DNA of 64,000 bases, taken from NCBI GenBank assembly GCA_030142905.1, contig JASJOG010000094.1:372001-436000 (forward strand), in the 5' to 3' direction. A program made the position numbers and the translations under genes. Of this stretch, positions 12,701 through 24,108 are shown in pieces (the stretch's first letter is position 1; every line of letters starts with the position of its first letter). This DNA comes from Heliopora coerulea. Lineage: Eukaryota; Cnidaria; Anthozoa; Scleralcyonacea; Helioporidae. The notes beneath the pieces were generated by a model, which worked only from the letters and a program-made list of their open reading frames with translations, did no database searches and was not told the origin of the DNA.

Positions 12701-15700
12701 GCAATTCAGATTCAGGACTCAGAGCAGAGGACAATGTTAGTGCAGTCCAGGTATGGGTCAATGGGAAGTTTAAGAATATTGGATAAAATTACACACGGAA
12801 ATTATGGGTGGCAGCAGTGTGTCGCCTTAGCGGCACATTTCGTGACAAATGATGAATTTCGCCACCTTTGCGGTCTTGTTTTGTTTACAAGGCATTTAAA
12901 GTGAGTTATAAGCGACCTAAGCGCATGAAATGTTGACTTCTCGAATTTCGGAAATATTCTAGATAACAAGCAGTGAAGATGTAAAAATTAGAATTCCTCC
13001 TAGTTTTGTGAATAACCCCGTGAAATTGGGCTTTCAGTAGACCGAAGTTGAAAACTCGTCGGAGCGATTGATCAACTTCTGTTTACCAAAAGCGCAATTT
13101 CACTGGTTTATTCACAAATTTCGACAGTTTTATTCCCATATCCTATAAACGTGGTCTTGTTTATACTCTAGTTAATCGGTATTTTAAAATTTGCTCCTCC
13201 TAGTTTTGTTTACAAGGCGTTTAAAATGAGTTACAAGCGACCTTTAGCGCATGAAATGTTGGCTACTTAGATTTCGGAAAAATTCTAGATTACAAACGGT
13301 GAAGATGTAAAATAAGAATTCTTCCTAGAGATAATAATATTGGCCAGCGATGAAGCCTAGACACCAACAGGCGATAATGTTATCATCATTTCAGAATATG
13401 CAGTCCGTGAGTTGAATAACATAAACGGCGGTAGAAGGACGTCTATAATTTCGAGTACTTTGACCATGATACATTTGCCATTTTCACCCTAGACGCCAGT
13501 GTCCCTGTTTCCAATAATGTAAGTAAGATTCGTCATTTATGTTCATTGCAGTAGAAGAAAAGCTGGAAGAGTAATATGTCTTTGGCAGCTGATGACAATG
13601 CTCTAATATAATGGAGCGACAGTCACAAGCATGTTTCCTTACAATAGCACTAAGCGCTCTGAAATAAACTTAGTAATCACAGATAGAGTCATAGCTCAAG
13701 AAAAAAGCAGTGATAGGTGGGAATTTAATCGCCGGAGTTGCCTAGACGAGGTCGTTAAAATGGGCACTTTCACTTTAATACAATAAAAAGTTTTCACCAA
13801 GATGTCCAAAAACGAGGCCTATCTACGCTTGATTTTTTTTAGAAACACTCCGGTTGTTACAATCTTTGAGCTGTGGTTTCCATTTAATGGGTGCAATGAT
13901 TAATACAGAATCGATCTCAGAGGCTACATGTACACCAAGATTAGGACTGCTAAGGGTACGATTACCATCCGATTGCTGATGTAGTTGGGTTTATTTCTCA
14001 CTGACCGTAGCAATACATGAAAACCAGGCTTTAATAGTCTCTTTAACGACCAAATAAATCAATCTTGCTAAGCGTTGAGTCAACAGTATTTGCAATAAAG
14101 AGGGTAACAATTAACATACTTGGCAATTTGACTGACTAACAGCGTTTTTAAGTAAATATGTCAGCTCTCGTACGACGTAGTTTGCGGATAAAGGAAACCC
14201 TCGTATGACCATCAAGTTAGCTTTGAATGTTAAAGTTATCGAAGAAAGCCCTGAACAATAATACGTTTACAACAGCTCTTTTCACTTAATGCTTAAAATA
14301 GGTTTAACATTTATTGCAGTTCGTAGTTTGCTGTTTTATTCTTCCTTTAGTCAATGGTAATATTTCGTCTTTATTGCAAACACATCGTCAGGTCAATTGA
14401 GTATACGCACAACTATCAAGAAACTTATCTAGGATCAAATTGTCGGCTCGTTATGGTTTCTGGTAAAATCTACGAAGAACCAACGCTGAACTATAATGAC
14501 TTGCAGTCGATATATATATAAGCTCGTTCTTACTTGTGAGCAAAATCATTCGAACCGACGATGTCTTTGACACAAAAACGAAAAAAATATTGCCATTAAG
14601 CTTTGTCTCCTTGCTTTTAACCGGCGACTTTTGGATTTTACAAGATGTCAGTTTTCGGGTTATGTTTTGCTTTGTGTTTTTCAAATTGTCGACTCTTCAT
14701 GGTTACATGTAAGAACAAACAAACATAGGCCAAGTAATCGCAAACATAAGGTGTGTTTTAATCTACAATTGAACAGGGTACCACCGTGCAAGGGCATTAA
14801 ATGGCGGACTCAGACAAAAACGCTAAATTGGACGAAGTTGTATTAGAGTGGAAATGAGATTTACCATTCCAAAGGAATAAACATTGGCAGTATTTACTAC
14901 CTTCCTGAATGCATGCGGCCATGTGCTCATATGCATGTGTGTATGTGTGCGTGTTTGTGCATGTATACAGAGGATACACAATAAAGCACTCACTCTAGCT
15001 GATTCAGCACACCTATAAAGAATCACCAAATCCTCACAAGTGGCGAGCTAGGCTTACAAGTTACGCCTATTATACCACCCATTGGCTTGTCTGTCATCCA
15101 ATCGTTTATCCAATCGACTATATGGCACATAGTCACGGGTAAAATGGGATAAGTGGGGGAGGAGGCAATCACGCCAAAGGTAAGTCAAAGGAAGAGAGCG
15201 AGTTCGATCTGTGCAAAGTGAACTCGATAACCAAATGTGATAAGACAAGGTTAAGGCATATCGCCAGTAAGGTGTAGTTTGTGTGAACGGTTCGAATAAC
15301 TTACTACAAAATCGTGATATAAAAATAGGATGCTCCGTAGGCAGTATAAAACAGCACAAAAAGTTAAAAGGTTGGTATACTGCCGAATTTACGATAAAGA
15401 ATTCTAACGTTTCGAGCTATGGCCCTCCGTCAGAGAGTGAAACGAGTTCTAAAAGAGGAACGGCAATTATTGTTACTACAAGATCACTTGACCAAATGCA
15501 TACCAGTCAATCCGTGCGGTTACGTAAGTCCGGTGTTTGACAGACATATGCTTGGCACATCAGTGCCTTAAATCTGGTTCGAAATTCGGAATACTCTTAT
15601 TCACTCGATAACAAAATGTAATTTGCCTCCTTTCGCGCCTTGAGAAATGAGACGAAGCGTCATGTGTTATCCGATTAAGCCACTCTTTGCTGTGTGGCTA

Positions 15701-18066
15701 AAGCACTTCCGCTGTTTAGAAACCATACCAGTTTGAATCATTGCTATTTTAACCGGTCAACGTAGTGTGGGAGAGGTTTACTTTACAGTTGGTCAGGCTG
15801 CCCCAACTTAAGATGCCAATTGTATCTCCAAATACAATTGAAACAAGAGGGAACTAATCTCAGAATGGACCTCTAAACGACGACCAACAAATCCAATTCT
15901 CTGGTACGATCTTCAATTATGTAGAAACCTCCGTGACAAATTTGAAGACGATATGATATCCTCAAAATGCTACCAGGGGTCAAACAACCGATGACAGCCG
16001 CGTTGACCAAATGACTCCAAGAATTTAGACTTTTATAAGGTCAGAATATCTTACAAAAGTCTTTAAGTAAATTCGTGCTTAAGCAGTTCTCCCTCGTTTC
16101 CACAGTTGTATGTCTCTTCCGAGGATTTTTAGCTTTTGGTGATTGTCAAAGGCATATACTGGGGTTTTTTTCGCTTGGAGAATACGAAATGACGCAGTAT
16201 TGGGGTCCTGGGGCTAAATAAAGCACTCTTGCGCGAAAATGCTGCGACTATATCCTTATCGATGCCACTTTGGCTTCATTTGAAGTTTTCAAGACGATCA
16301 AACTCATTTCCAAAGATATTAACAATTTGGCACTGGTGCGTTAATTCCTTGAGCGATGATGATGGTTTTAACATAAAGCTTTCGGTATCATCAACACGCT
16401 CGAAAGACAAACATCCCTTTAGATATAAAGATAGAAACCCTGTCTTAGGAAAGCCGCGGAGCTGTTAAGACAAACACCATTGCCAGTGAGCGAGGAAGAA
16501 TCGCAATTGTTACCAAATATCCCGTACTACAATCAGATATGTATCCAATGTGCATGTATCCATAGATGCGACTTACTGCATTCATAACCCCTCAGTCTGA
16601 AATTACGATGACATTTTGCTTCAATCATATACCCTCATCGTATATAACCATCACTAATCTATGCCTAATACTCAAAGACCGGGCTCAGGAATACGGTTTC
16701 CGGTTGAAGAAATTAAATTAGAACTGTCAGATAATCTTCTCAACGCGCAGAGATTTCGATGCGCTTAAGACACTTAGTTTGCCAAATCTCAGTCATTGGC
16801 TCACATAACAGATTTACTAGGCAAACATTCAGTACAAGTGGAAAAAAAAAATTCCCAGCTTTTCCAGGGAATCTTGTCGTTTAAATCAATTGTTTATACT
16901 CATTTCCCGTCGGAAAGCAAAGTTAACATCCCGCTTTTTTCAGCAGCTTGAGGTAAGAGACCACCTCCTAAGAGGACGGATAATCGTGTTAATGTGCGTA
17001 TATATACTTCCAGCATGACTTTAATTCATCGCAATGCCCGAGAACACTAAACCCTACTTGAATATGTCATACGATAAAGCCTTTCTAAACAAATTGAACT
17101 GGCCACATTAATACAGTTTTCCCCATTGCTGTTTCGCGCACTCGCGTAAAGCAGGACGCCGTAGAAACGACACATGACAACCTCGGAAACGCCTCCCTAT
17201 TTGCAGCACAAGATTACCACTCTGCCCAGAATTCTTCCGAATGCTTGGTACCATGTTCCACTGCAAGGAGAGAGACTAGAACCCCTAAACTACTTGAACG
17301 AAAGGGAACTTAATCTTGACCGAAGAATTTTGTTCTAGATCGACTAAAGCGCGATAGATGTTGCGAAACAGCCACAATTTGGCACAAGTGGAGCTATCGT
17401 GGGGTATCAATAACAGTTTAAGAATTTTGTCCTGAAGGCGCTGTCCGGCGCGCAAATGATAATACTATTTCATTAAAAAAAATTTCTTGAAGTATTTAAA
17501 GTACAGTTTCGCCGTTTCAACGTTGGTCCAGACGAATCCGGACCAAGTTGTGTAATCTGCATAATTACGTCTCGATGTGTGGTTGAATGTTGCGCGTCCG
17601 TGATTTACTGTACCAACAACCACCGCCTTTTTTTCCATGTGTTTCACTTCACAGCAACGACTAAATCGCTTAAACAGCGGTGTAGCTACGGTTTAATTTT
17701 CCAAATTAACAACAGTATTACCATCGACCGAACGTCGCGGGATAAATGCGCGCCTGTAGGAGTGCGTTAAGGCGAACATTTACTTTCATTTGACTTCAAC
17801 ATAAAAGTGAAACATGCGCATGCCTTAGATAAAAGTACGACAGTTCGACTTACGTATAATCCTCTGTGTTCTTCTCCATAAAAAAACACCGCGGTTGACA
17901 AGTTGACCCAAGCATGAATCCTCTCCGCACCTGTTCGCAATTTCACATCCCCGCTCTCTTTGCCAAAAGGATAGAAATCCTCCAGATCCAATCCTTGAGC
18001 CCCCCCAAGAATCCCAAGAAAGAACACAACATACGTGGACGGCGTGGACGTTTTATGGTTGTTCAT
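1235..18066 (-). CDS. Nidogen-like secreted basement-membrane glycoprotein, 5' eight exons (partial)
   Basis: Nidogens are secreted and bridge laminin and collagen IV in basement membranes. Coding exons, in transcript order: 17854-18066, 8323-8619, 7198-7361, 6318-6499, 5115-5402, 4488-4613, 3146-3421, 1235-1597. All introns are GT/AG and every junction keeps phase, giving about 636 residues: signal peptide, NIDO (roughly residues 30-265), WSC-like module (286-381), EGF-like (382-423), G2F barrel (424-636). The last exon ends at a GT donor with one base of a split codon, so the gene runs off the left edge. In known nidogens more EGF modules, thyroglobulin repeats and a YWTD propeller follow; none is visible here. 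The start is the ATG at 18064-18066, just before a hydrophobic leader. Family identity is strong. The WSC-like insert is not part of the textbook nidogen order, so this could be a nidogen paralogue rather than the orthologue. Confidence 0.85.
1985..2610. repeat. Polypyrimidine low-complexity tract: (CT)n, (CTCC)n, (CCAT)n
   Basis: About 600 bp of almost pure pyrimidine on the plus strand passes from CTCTCC-rich sequence to a CT run (about 2340-2455), then CCTC units (2455-2505), then CCAT units (2505-2600). It lies in the nidogen intron between exons 7 and 8. The long ORFs across it encode only Ser/Pro/Leu or Arg/Glu/Gly runs and are artefacts. Such tracts can form triplex (H-DNA). Confidence 0.95.
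3556..3616. repeat. Trinucleotide microsatellite (AAC)n then (AAT/GAT)n
   Basis: A short imperfect run of AAC units is followed by AAT/GAT units, within the intron just upstream of the G2F exon. No gene is implied. Confidence 0.85.
4488..4613 (-). CDS. Nidogen-like exon 6: single EGF-like module
   Basis: One symmetrical phase 1-1 exon of 42 codons. Its cysteines run [17 protein letters not shown], then [17 protein letters not shown]. The C-x6-C-x5-C, CC-x-C and YYGNGMTC end is the EGF type that precedes the G2F domain in nidogens and hemicentins. The doubled CC replaces the usual single fourth cysteine region. Acceptor CTCTAG and donor GTAAGA are both good. Confidence 0.85.
5115..5402 (-). 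CDS. Nidogen-like exon 5: WSC-like cysteine-rich domain
   Basis: One exon of 96 codons, phase 1 at both ends, so it can be shuffled as a unit. It shows [55 protein letters not shown]. The pattern of GCY, then C-x3-C, then a hydrophobic strand, then C-x-C, then a Cys and a closing SLFTVY strand is the layout of WSC domains, putative carbohydrate-binding modules found in yeast stress sensors and polycystin-1. The assignment rests on pattern, not a search. Canonical nidogens have an unstructured link region here. Confidence 0.65.
5733..6178. repeat. ATGTAT/ATGTGT microsatellite, about 445 bp
   Basis: Imperfect ATGTAT hexamers dominate, passing through a GTGTAT-rich centre and back to ATGTAT. 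It lies in the intron between the WSC-like exon and NIDO exon 4. Reading frames on both strands are open only because the repeat has no stop in them. Confidence 0.95.
6318..8619 (-). CDS. Nidogen-like exons 2-4: NIDO domain
   Basis: Three exons (8323-8619, 7198-7361, 6318-6499) encode the body of a NIDO domain, the extracellular beta-rich module of nidogen, alpha-tectorin and mucin-4. Visible signatures are [35 protein letters not shown], then [51 protein letters not shown], and the closing FHLPGSGT...[11 protein letters not shown]. Junctions are AAG|ATC (phase 0) and AG|G (Arg, phase 2). Exon 4 ends in a short linker rich in Ser, Gln and Asn before the next module. Confidence 0.87.
7902..8030. 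repeat. Foldback element of about 130 bp
   Basis: ACTAGTGAAATACCGGACC at 7921-7939 pairs with GGTCCGACATTTCACTAGT at 7999-8017 (17 of 19). Pairing extends outward through GGTCTCTACTAG and CTAGTAAAGACC. It lies in the intron between NIDO exons 2 and 3. No protein function is claimed for the open frame that crosses it. Confidence 0.6.
9761..9870. repeat. (TG)n microsatellite with regular GAAG interruptions
   Basis: About 17 TG dinucleotides are followed by five blocks of TGTGTGTGTGTGAAG-like sequence. The regular interruption makes a higher-order tandem unit of about 16-18 bp. Confidence 0.95.
9938..10119. repeat. Degenerate tandem repeat, about 70-bp unit, two and a half copies
   Basis: The words ACGAGGTTAGAATGAGA, TGTGTGTGCAACGT and ACTTCAGRCA recur with a period of 69-71 bp (ACG at 9944, 10015 and 10084). 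The copies have diverged. Confidence 0.65.
10664..10766. mobile_element. Near-perfect foldback, 49-bp stems with a 5-bp loop
   Basis: The left stem 10664-10712 and right stem 10718-10766 are reverse complements with about two mismatches, around a GAAAA centre. The stem tip is GCCGAAGTCAACT paired with AGTTGACTTCGGC. It could be a young MITE or an extruding hairpin. No coding sequence is present. Confidence 0.85.
12876..13328. repeat. Direct repeat, two units of about 125 bp
   Basis: TTTGTTTACAAGGC...TTTAAA, then GAGTTA, then AGCGCATGAAATGTTG and TTCTAGAT occur in order near 12880-13008 and again at 13200-13328, with scattered differences. The spacer carries unrelated sequence. This looks like a local duplication of an unknown repeat. 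Confidence 0.7.
17854..18066 (-). CDS. Nidogen-like exon 1: signal peptide and start of the NIDO region
   Basis: The 71 codons begin [20 protein letters not shown], a leader with a hydrophobic core. Then comes [14 protein letters not shown], matching the conserved FYPFG...GD entry to nidogen N-termini, and the exon ends HRGLY. It ends in phase 0 at TAC|GTAAGT and joins exon 2, giving [11 protein letters not shown], the expected FVNTNGVISF-like strand of NIDO domains. The intron between is about 9.2 kb. An in-frame TTG lies six bases upstream, but ATG is the natural start. Confidence 0.85.
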
Positions 18067-19859
18067 CGCCAAATCTTATTGTGAAATCTACCAAAGAGAC
18101 GAGCACAGGACTTAAGTTAGTCAACTGAACAAGTTATATCGGATCTTCTACCAAATGGGGTCTCAAATAGGCAGATCAAACGCACTAGGGACAACGTCCA
18201 GACTGTCTTCACAATAGACCTCTTGTGTAAACCATAATTGTATATGACAACACTGTCAGTGGTGATTGGCAGACAGAAGTCGCGGACCGCCTTTGTTATT
18301 TTATAAGGAAAATTCCACCAATGGCGGCGATTCGCAGATAATTGTTACAGCGATTAGCGACATGACAGGTGCACTCGTAGGGCGGCATGACAAGTGCGGA
18401 AGAGATGAGAAGATTGAGAAAGGACCACAGGAGGCAAGCAATTCAGGTCAAGGCTGCGCCGTAACGTATTAGTTTTTAATCGTTCAATGCTTTCAAGGCA
18501 TCGTTGGTAGAACTACTTGCAAAAACACGTTAGAACGTAAGGCATAAAAATGACAGTAAAGCGCAAAGAATTAAACAGGCTCGGTGAACGGAGCACCTTT
18601 CGCTTGCATAACGCCGACTGGAAGAATTTTATCGCGTCATAACCTGAACTGTGAAACCCAAAGGTGGGAACTTAAGTGGACCGCAAAAGAATACTTTTGA
18701 TAAAACTGTATCGCAGACATTTGCGCCATCGATTTGAGTTGTAGATGAGGCTGTTTGTGCATACATCTGGACTTTGGTTTTATATCTATTTTTGGAAATG
18801 GTTTTGGTAGAAGCATGTCACCATTCAAGAAAGAGAAAACAGTTTACGTCACATATACAAATACACATGAGTGCACATGAGTGCTCTTACACACATACAC
18901 TATAGCACTTAATTTCTTTAACGGTTTTCTTGTATTTTAGCTTCCAAGACAGTGTACTTTGTCCGAATATCCATCTTGTGACGACTGTTTTGCAGCAAGC
19001 CCTCCCAACGGTTCAAGTGTTACATGAATTCATTATCTGTTTTAAAAACCCGTTCCATCAATGCATCATGTTAAAATTATTGAATACTACCATTTAAAAA
19101 ATTACATGAGATAAAGGGACTTTCCTGTTCCTCATATCCCAAACCTAAGGAATGGTTATGAAACTTCTAACGCTTCAAGAATGTTTTCCACCTGAACACT
19201 CAAAACAACTTTTAGAAAGAGTTGAACCCCCTAGTAGAACTACATTCAGATGCTTAACCTCTGCCTTGTTTGAATACGCAGAAAAACATCTAGGTATTTC
19301 GCATAATGCTGAACTATCTTCCTGCAGTTACAAAACGCTTAAAAAACCCGAAAAATCATGTGAATAGATCAGACAGAAAGAACCATTTTCACCTGCAGTC
19401 TTGAGATCGCAAACCAAGGCTAGGTTCAAAACGGAACGCGTGCGACATGAGCGAACTACATCAGTACGAAAGAGATCTCTCATTTAGCCCCAGTCGCTCG
19501 TGGCGTGAACCTCCTACCGCTTTCATTCAAGCCAAGCAGGGGTTTTTTCCGTATCGTTCGCGTCGTTTTCGTTCAGTGTCAACCCAGTTTAAGGTTTACT
19601 TTTCCGTATGTTCGACTATTTGTTAAGCACTCCAGACGAAAGAAAACCGGTGATGTTCCACCTCTTTTCTACCAGGTGCCTGGCGATACATATCTGGATT
19701 TGGGATGGTGTAAATGGTACCTTGCGAAAAGTAAAGACCTTTTTATCATAACGTCGTTTCTTCAGGCTTTAATGTATATAAAGTAAAGCATTATATCCGA
19801 TATATTACGAATGCGGGAGCTTGGAGATTATATGGACAATAGACGAACGTTCGTCAACT

Positions 19860-19892
19860 CTAATCTCAGAAAAAACGTTTTTCTGAGATTAG
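19860..19892. repeat. Short perfect hairpin, 15-bp stems
   Basis: CTAATCTCAGAAAAA and TTTTTCTGAGATTAG flank a 3-base loop. It lies at the centre of a more diverged inverted repeat (GAACGTTCGTC and GAACGCTC nearby). Confidence 0.7.
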
Positions 19893-21094
19893 GGTTCAAT
19901 GAACGCTCATCCATCAAAGTATTTAATCATTACGCCATGATTCGACATCGTAATGGTGGACCGATTTGCCTTCATAACCTAAATTCGCTTCTACTCCGCC
20001 TTCATTAGCATTCTCTGACTTGATGGATTGGAAAAACATTACCAAAGGAGCCTCCACGTTCGGATACGTAGTTTCTAGGTCTTAAGGGTCGAACAATCCG
20101 ACAAGATTACCCGAGAAGACGAGATAGTCACATTACTTTCTAGTGTTGAGGGCTCTCAAGAGGTCTTACCTAGCGAGAGGAAAACGTAGACATTTTGATG
20201 GAATACCTGAGAAGATTTACGGCTGGCTCCACCAAGGAACGCAGGGAAAAATATAATCTCGGTTTAAGTATGCTGAACAAATGTTTACATTCCCCGAATC
20301 CTTTTAAATTTATTCACCAGACGTCGTGGCTGTGAACAGTGCATACAAATTCACGTCTTTCGGGAATGTACAGTTAAGTGTCCATATACTTAAAAATCCA
20401 ATGGTTACAGACAGGGATTGTTTAAACTGAAAAATAAAATAAATAAAATAAAATGTTTGACACATACTACTGCTCCTGTCTAAAATATTTTAAAAAATAA
20501 AGACGCGTAAAAGAACAGAGAGAGAATGAGAGAGACAAAGGGAACGAGATAGATCGATATATACGTTTATAAATAACATATAAGAACGATTTTTAACGAC
20601 TTATTACGTAAGGAAATGAGTACACAAAATTAATGTGCGCATGCCATTTTTGAACAATTTTTAACAAAATTTTGAAGCGGCATGCATGGAAAATCGCCGC
20701 AAGAACTTGCCCCAATAACGTCACCTATCAGCACTACGATTAGATGAGCTTACCGTATGTCAGCGGATTTTTGTCGAAAACGTCTCACGCCTACTTACTG
20801 TAGCGCCCTGAAACTAATATGAAAAACAAGTGTTAAGCCATCTTTTCCATGACACTCAAAATCCTAACAAATATCGCCAAAGTTTATCAAGGTCGTTATC
20901 TCCGGAAATGATTCTGTACCCTTGACGGATATCAAACCTTGAAATCCCATCCATGCACACAATACGAATGACAAACACGATTCTTCTTTCAGGGTAATTC
21001 AGTTCCTGCTTGCCATTGGTTTGTAAATGTTGCAGTATATACTGGACGGTCTTGTAAGTCAGCCACACGGGACAACAATACATGAATTAGGTGG

Positions 21095-21310
21095 TGTTTA
21101 CGTGGAAACGAGCCAGCCCTCCTAGTAGGGCTGGCCCTTTTCACCAAGATATCGCCTCTCTGTGAAATCTCTTGTAAGATTTTTGTTTACATCAGAAAAG
21201 GGCCAGCCCTACTAAGCGAGATGTCGCTGTTGGCTACCCGAGAACTCGACTGCGACGAATGAAATTTTCCACGTAAACGTACTCAGGTGGGCTGGCCCTC
21301 CTAGGAGGGC
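21095..21310. mobile_element. Nested palindromic repeat with GGGCTGGCCC cores (MITE-like)
   Basis: Outer arms TTTACGTGGAAA (21098-21109) and TTTTCCACGTAAAC (21266-21279) are inverted. Inner arms AGTAGGGCTGGCCCTTTTC (from 21124) and GAAAAGGGCCAGCCCTACT (21195-21213) are perfect 19-bp complements. Each inner arm also sits beside a smaller palindrome, AGGGCTGGCCC-like. The GGGCTGGCCC core appears again at 21290-21299. Superfamily unknown. Confidence 0.7.
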
Positions 21311-21415
21311 CGAGAAAAATTGATGAATGCATGCGTGCTAGATCCAGCCCTGCAAGAAGGACCAGAAATTTCCCATTGAACAGACGACGTGAAATTTTGC
21401 CTTCTTACTAGGGCT

Positions 21416-21459
21416 AGCCTTACAAAGTAGCCTTACAAAGTAGCCTTACAAAGTAGCCT
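21416..21459. repeat. Tandem triplet of TTACAAAGTAGCC (15-bp unit)
   Basis: Three consecutive identical copies of a 15-bp unit, TAGCCTTACAAAG, just beyond the palindromic element. Too short to be more than a slippage product. Confidence 0.9.
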
Positions 21460-24108
21460 AGCTCGCCTCAATATAAACAGCCCTTAGAATAGTAGGCCAC
21501 AGTCGTACCGAGGTCGATCAGTTTTGAGTTTTGAGCATCAAGATCTAACTGGACAGCCTGTCACAACTGCCAGCTTTAGAGTGGCTCTACGTCTGTGTTT
21601 CATAACTTAACTCGTCGAGGCGTTATATATTGGTCATTGGAAGGTTACGATTCAATCCCCGTCAGGAATTCCTGGTTTTTTTTAACTTCGGACTTTTTGA
21701 GTTTAGTAAACTTTCGCAATTGTCGACGAAGTTTACAAACAGCAGACTCACACGTGCATCACATCCCAACATGATTCCACACCAAATCTGACATGTCTTT
21801 TTCAGGCCAACATTCCGTATCCCTTCCAAGTTTAAAGTGGTTATAGTATCACTGATAAGAAGTCTATAGTTAACACGCAAGCATACCCAGCTGGACAAGT
21901 CGAATGAAAAACAAGATTTTTTTTTTCCCCTAAACTTGGCTATTTAAAATATTGTGATAACGTAACGCAAGGCGGTCAACCATTCCATCAAGATAAAATT
22001 TTTATTGCTTGAGGATTAGCATTAAGTTGTCGCGTGAATCTCTCGAACACAAAAATTGATGAAACGAGCATGAAACAACATTCACGGCAGTTTTTATTTA
22101 AGCTTATTTTAAAACGTTAACCTTTCAGATCACTAGAGATCTGATTTCCAAGGGGCCGTTTCCACGAACATAAAATCAATAACAGCAATATCATTATTAC
22201 ACATTTATATACTTATAATACTGTACCAAATAAAACAATCAAACAACTTATGATTTCTCAGTTAACTGGCTCGACATCAACTGGTATAGAAAAGCAGACC
22301 GGTAACCAGAAGGTGCAAGTTTGAATTGCGCGAGTCGGGGTATGTTTCCGATGATTTTCGCGTTCACAAGATAAGTATGAAGTTTCTCTTAATATATTAC
22401 CCTGAAGATAATCCTGAACTCGAGCGGACGGTCAGCGGACAACCTCAATAAGTATGAAATACAACAACACAATTCTTGTTCTTGTTTTTAATCTGGATAT
22501 TGGGATTTTCAAGATGTGTCTTTTTGTCGAATTATGCTTTCTTTGAGCACTTCGCATCCTGGTCGTGTCAGATCACCGTCAAGTTATTCTGAGAATGTCT
22601 CGTTCACCTAAGAACCTGATGTTGATTTAACTGTCGATATCGCTGAATTAGAACCGGTTTCTAATCCAACATGGTTGCCACAATGGTTACGATTGCGGAG
22701 ATCAAGGAAGCTCAGTGTCAATTTGATCATTACAATCGCTGCAGCTGGTACGGTCGAAATCACAGTTCTGGCCTGGTCCGTTTCCCTCTTCAGGTTCACA
22801 AATGCGCTTTTCTTTGACGGTACAGTAGTCCTGAAGATCGAATCAACACTTGGCCTAAGATGAAGAATAGTGAACCGACCGCAGTGCCACCAGAGTTGAG
22901 TGGACACAGTTCGTAAAGTAGCGGCTCAGTCAATAGAACATCCAAGTGCAAATCCCCCTCACGTCGAACAAATTTTTCATTCGACTTTTCCACTGGCGTA
23001 AAATCATGGAAACCTCTTTATGTCACACTAAAATAAAACTCAGCAACTCCATCTGAAGAGAAGAATGAAGCCAAAGCATGTCTACAAACTCATAGGACCC
23101 GGAACATTTATCAGGTTATCAGATAAAATTCTTCCTAATTTTTCGTACTCTGCGTGGCGTGTGGGCAAAAAGCAATTTTAAAAAAAAATATTTATCGTAT
23201 GCACCTGTTGAGTATTTGACTCGAGACTTCGTCACTGCGTGAAGCTTACGAGTGTTTCATTAGAGAACATTAGAAAATGAATCGCTTGATTCAGCTCGTG
23301 AGCGAGCGCAACGTACGAACAGGTGCCATGCCGGGCAACAGACCTGGAACGCGTCCAAACGTTTCTCAGTTTGTGTTGAGCAGATTAAATGAACATACGT
23401 CAAGGTTATAGTTGATGGCTCTTCCTCAGTTATCTCCTAGGCAATTGCTTACTAACTCGACTGTCATTCTAGACTCACTCACTTTGCCTTATCGCTTGTC
23501 ATCTGGTATCTGTCCGACTATATAAGTGGGTGATATAGATCGCAATAAGTAAGCGAAAGATACCAATCGCAAATTGGGTTTTCCCCGGAGCGTTTTAAGC
23601 TTCTGGGAGGTCTTCATGAAGAGTTTCAGCAGTCTCACTGACCTAAAATGCAAGTGAAACTACACTACAGACCCTCCTCCGCTCTCTTCGTTTGATAGTT
23701 GGTTCATGTCCGATCCCGCTTAGAATTCATAAATGGAGTCTAGCACATTCCCTAATCTTAACCCACACATAATCACTAATCCTCGACCTCACCTTTATTG
23801 TTCCCAGTGAGACATGTATTTGAAACTCTTTCTTTTCTGAAGTAGGGTCGTTGAGCAACCTCTGGAGCAGATGGAAACGGCAGAGGGGAATATTTGAAAG
23901 ATTTTTCTTGGTTCTGTCTGCCAAGCTAGGCAGCTCTTATTTCGGCTCACTTCAAAAAGCTGAATGAATGAAATACAAGCTTACTGCAAATCCGCACCTT
24001 TAATGACGTACACTGATGGGTCTATGCCATTAGCAGCGGAAGATGTTTGGTATTGTAGGGGGATAGATACAATAAAGTGAGACGAGGGGTGCATTCTGCT
24101 GATCTTAC

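Larger units (their letters stand above)
8620..17853 (-). other. Nidogen-like intron 1 (9.2 kb), no further coding exon seen
   Basis: The region is bounded by donor GTAAGT at 17853 and acceptor TAG at 8621-8620. Exons 1 and 2 join in phase without help. No coding exon is credible on either strand; short ORFs lack recognisable domains and codon pattern. It holds the TG microsatellite, a 70-bp tandem repeat, a perfect foldback and a direct repeat, listed separately. A diverged fragment of the GATTCGAG-type MITE may lie near 14560-14700. About 10.8-12.8 kb and 13.4-17.8 kb otherwise show nothing assignable. Confidence 0.7.
18067..23242. other. Upstream flank of the nidogen-like gene; no confident gene
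   Basis: This should contain the minus-strand promoter of the nidogen-like gene just above 18066, but no TATA box or initiator is convincing. No ORF here has a recognisable domain. It holds a small hairpin at 19860-19892, a palindromic element at 21095-21310 and a 15-bp triplet at 21416-21459. A 75-codon minus-strand frame at 20856-21083 (ending LDKLWRYLLGF) has a protein-like composition but no identified family. Confidence 0.5.
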
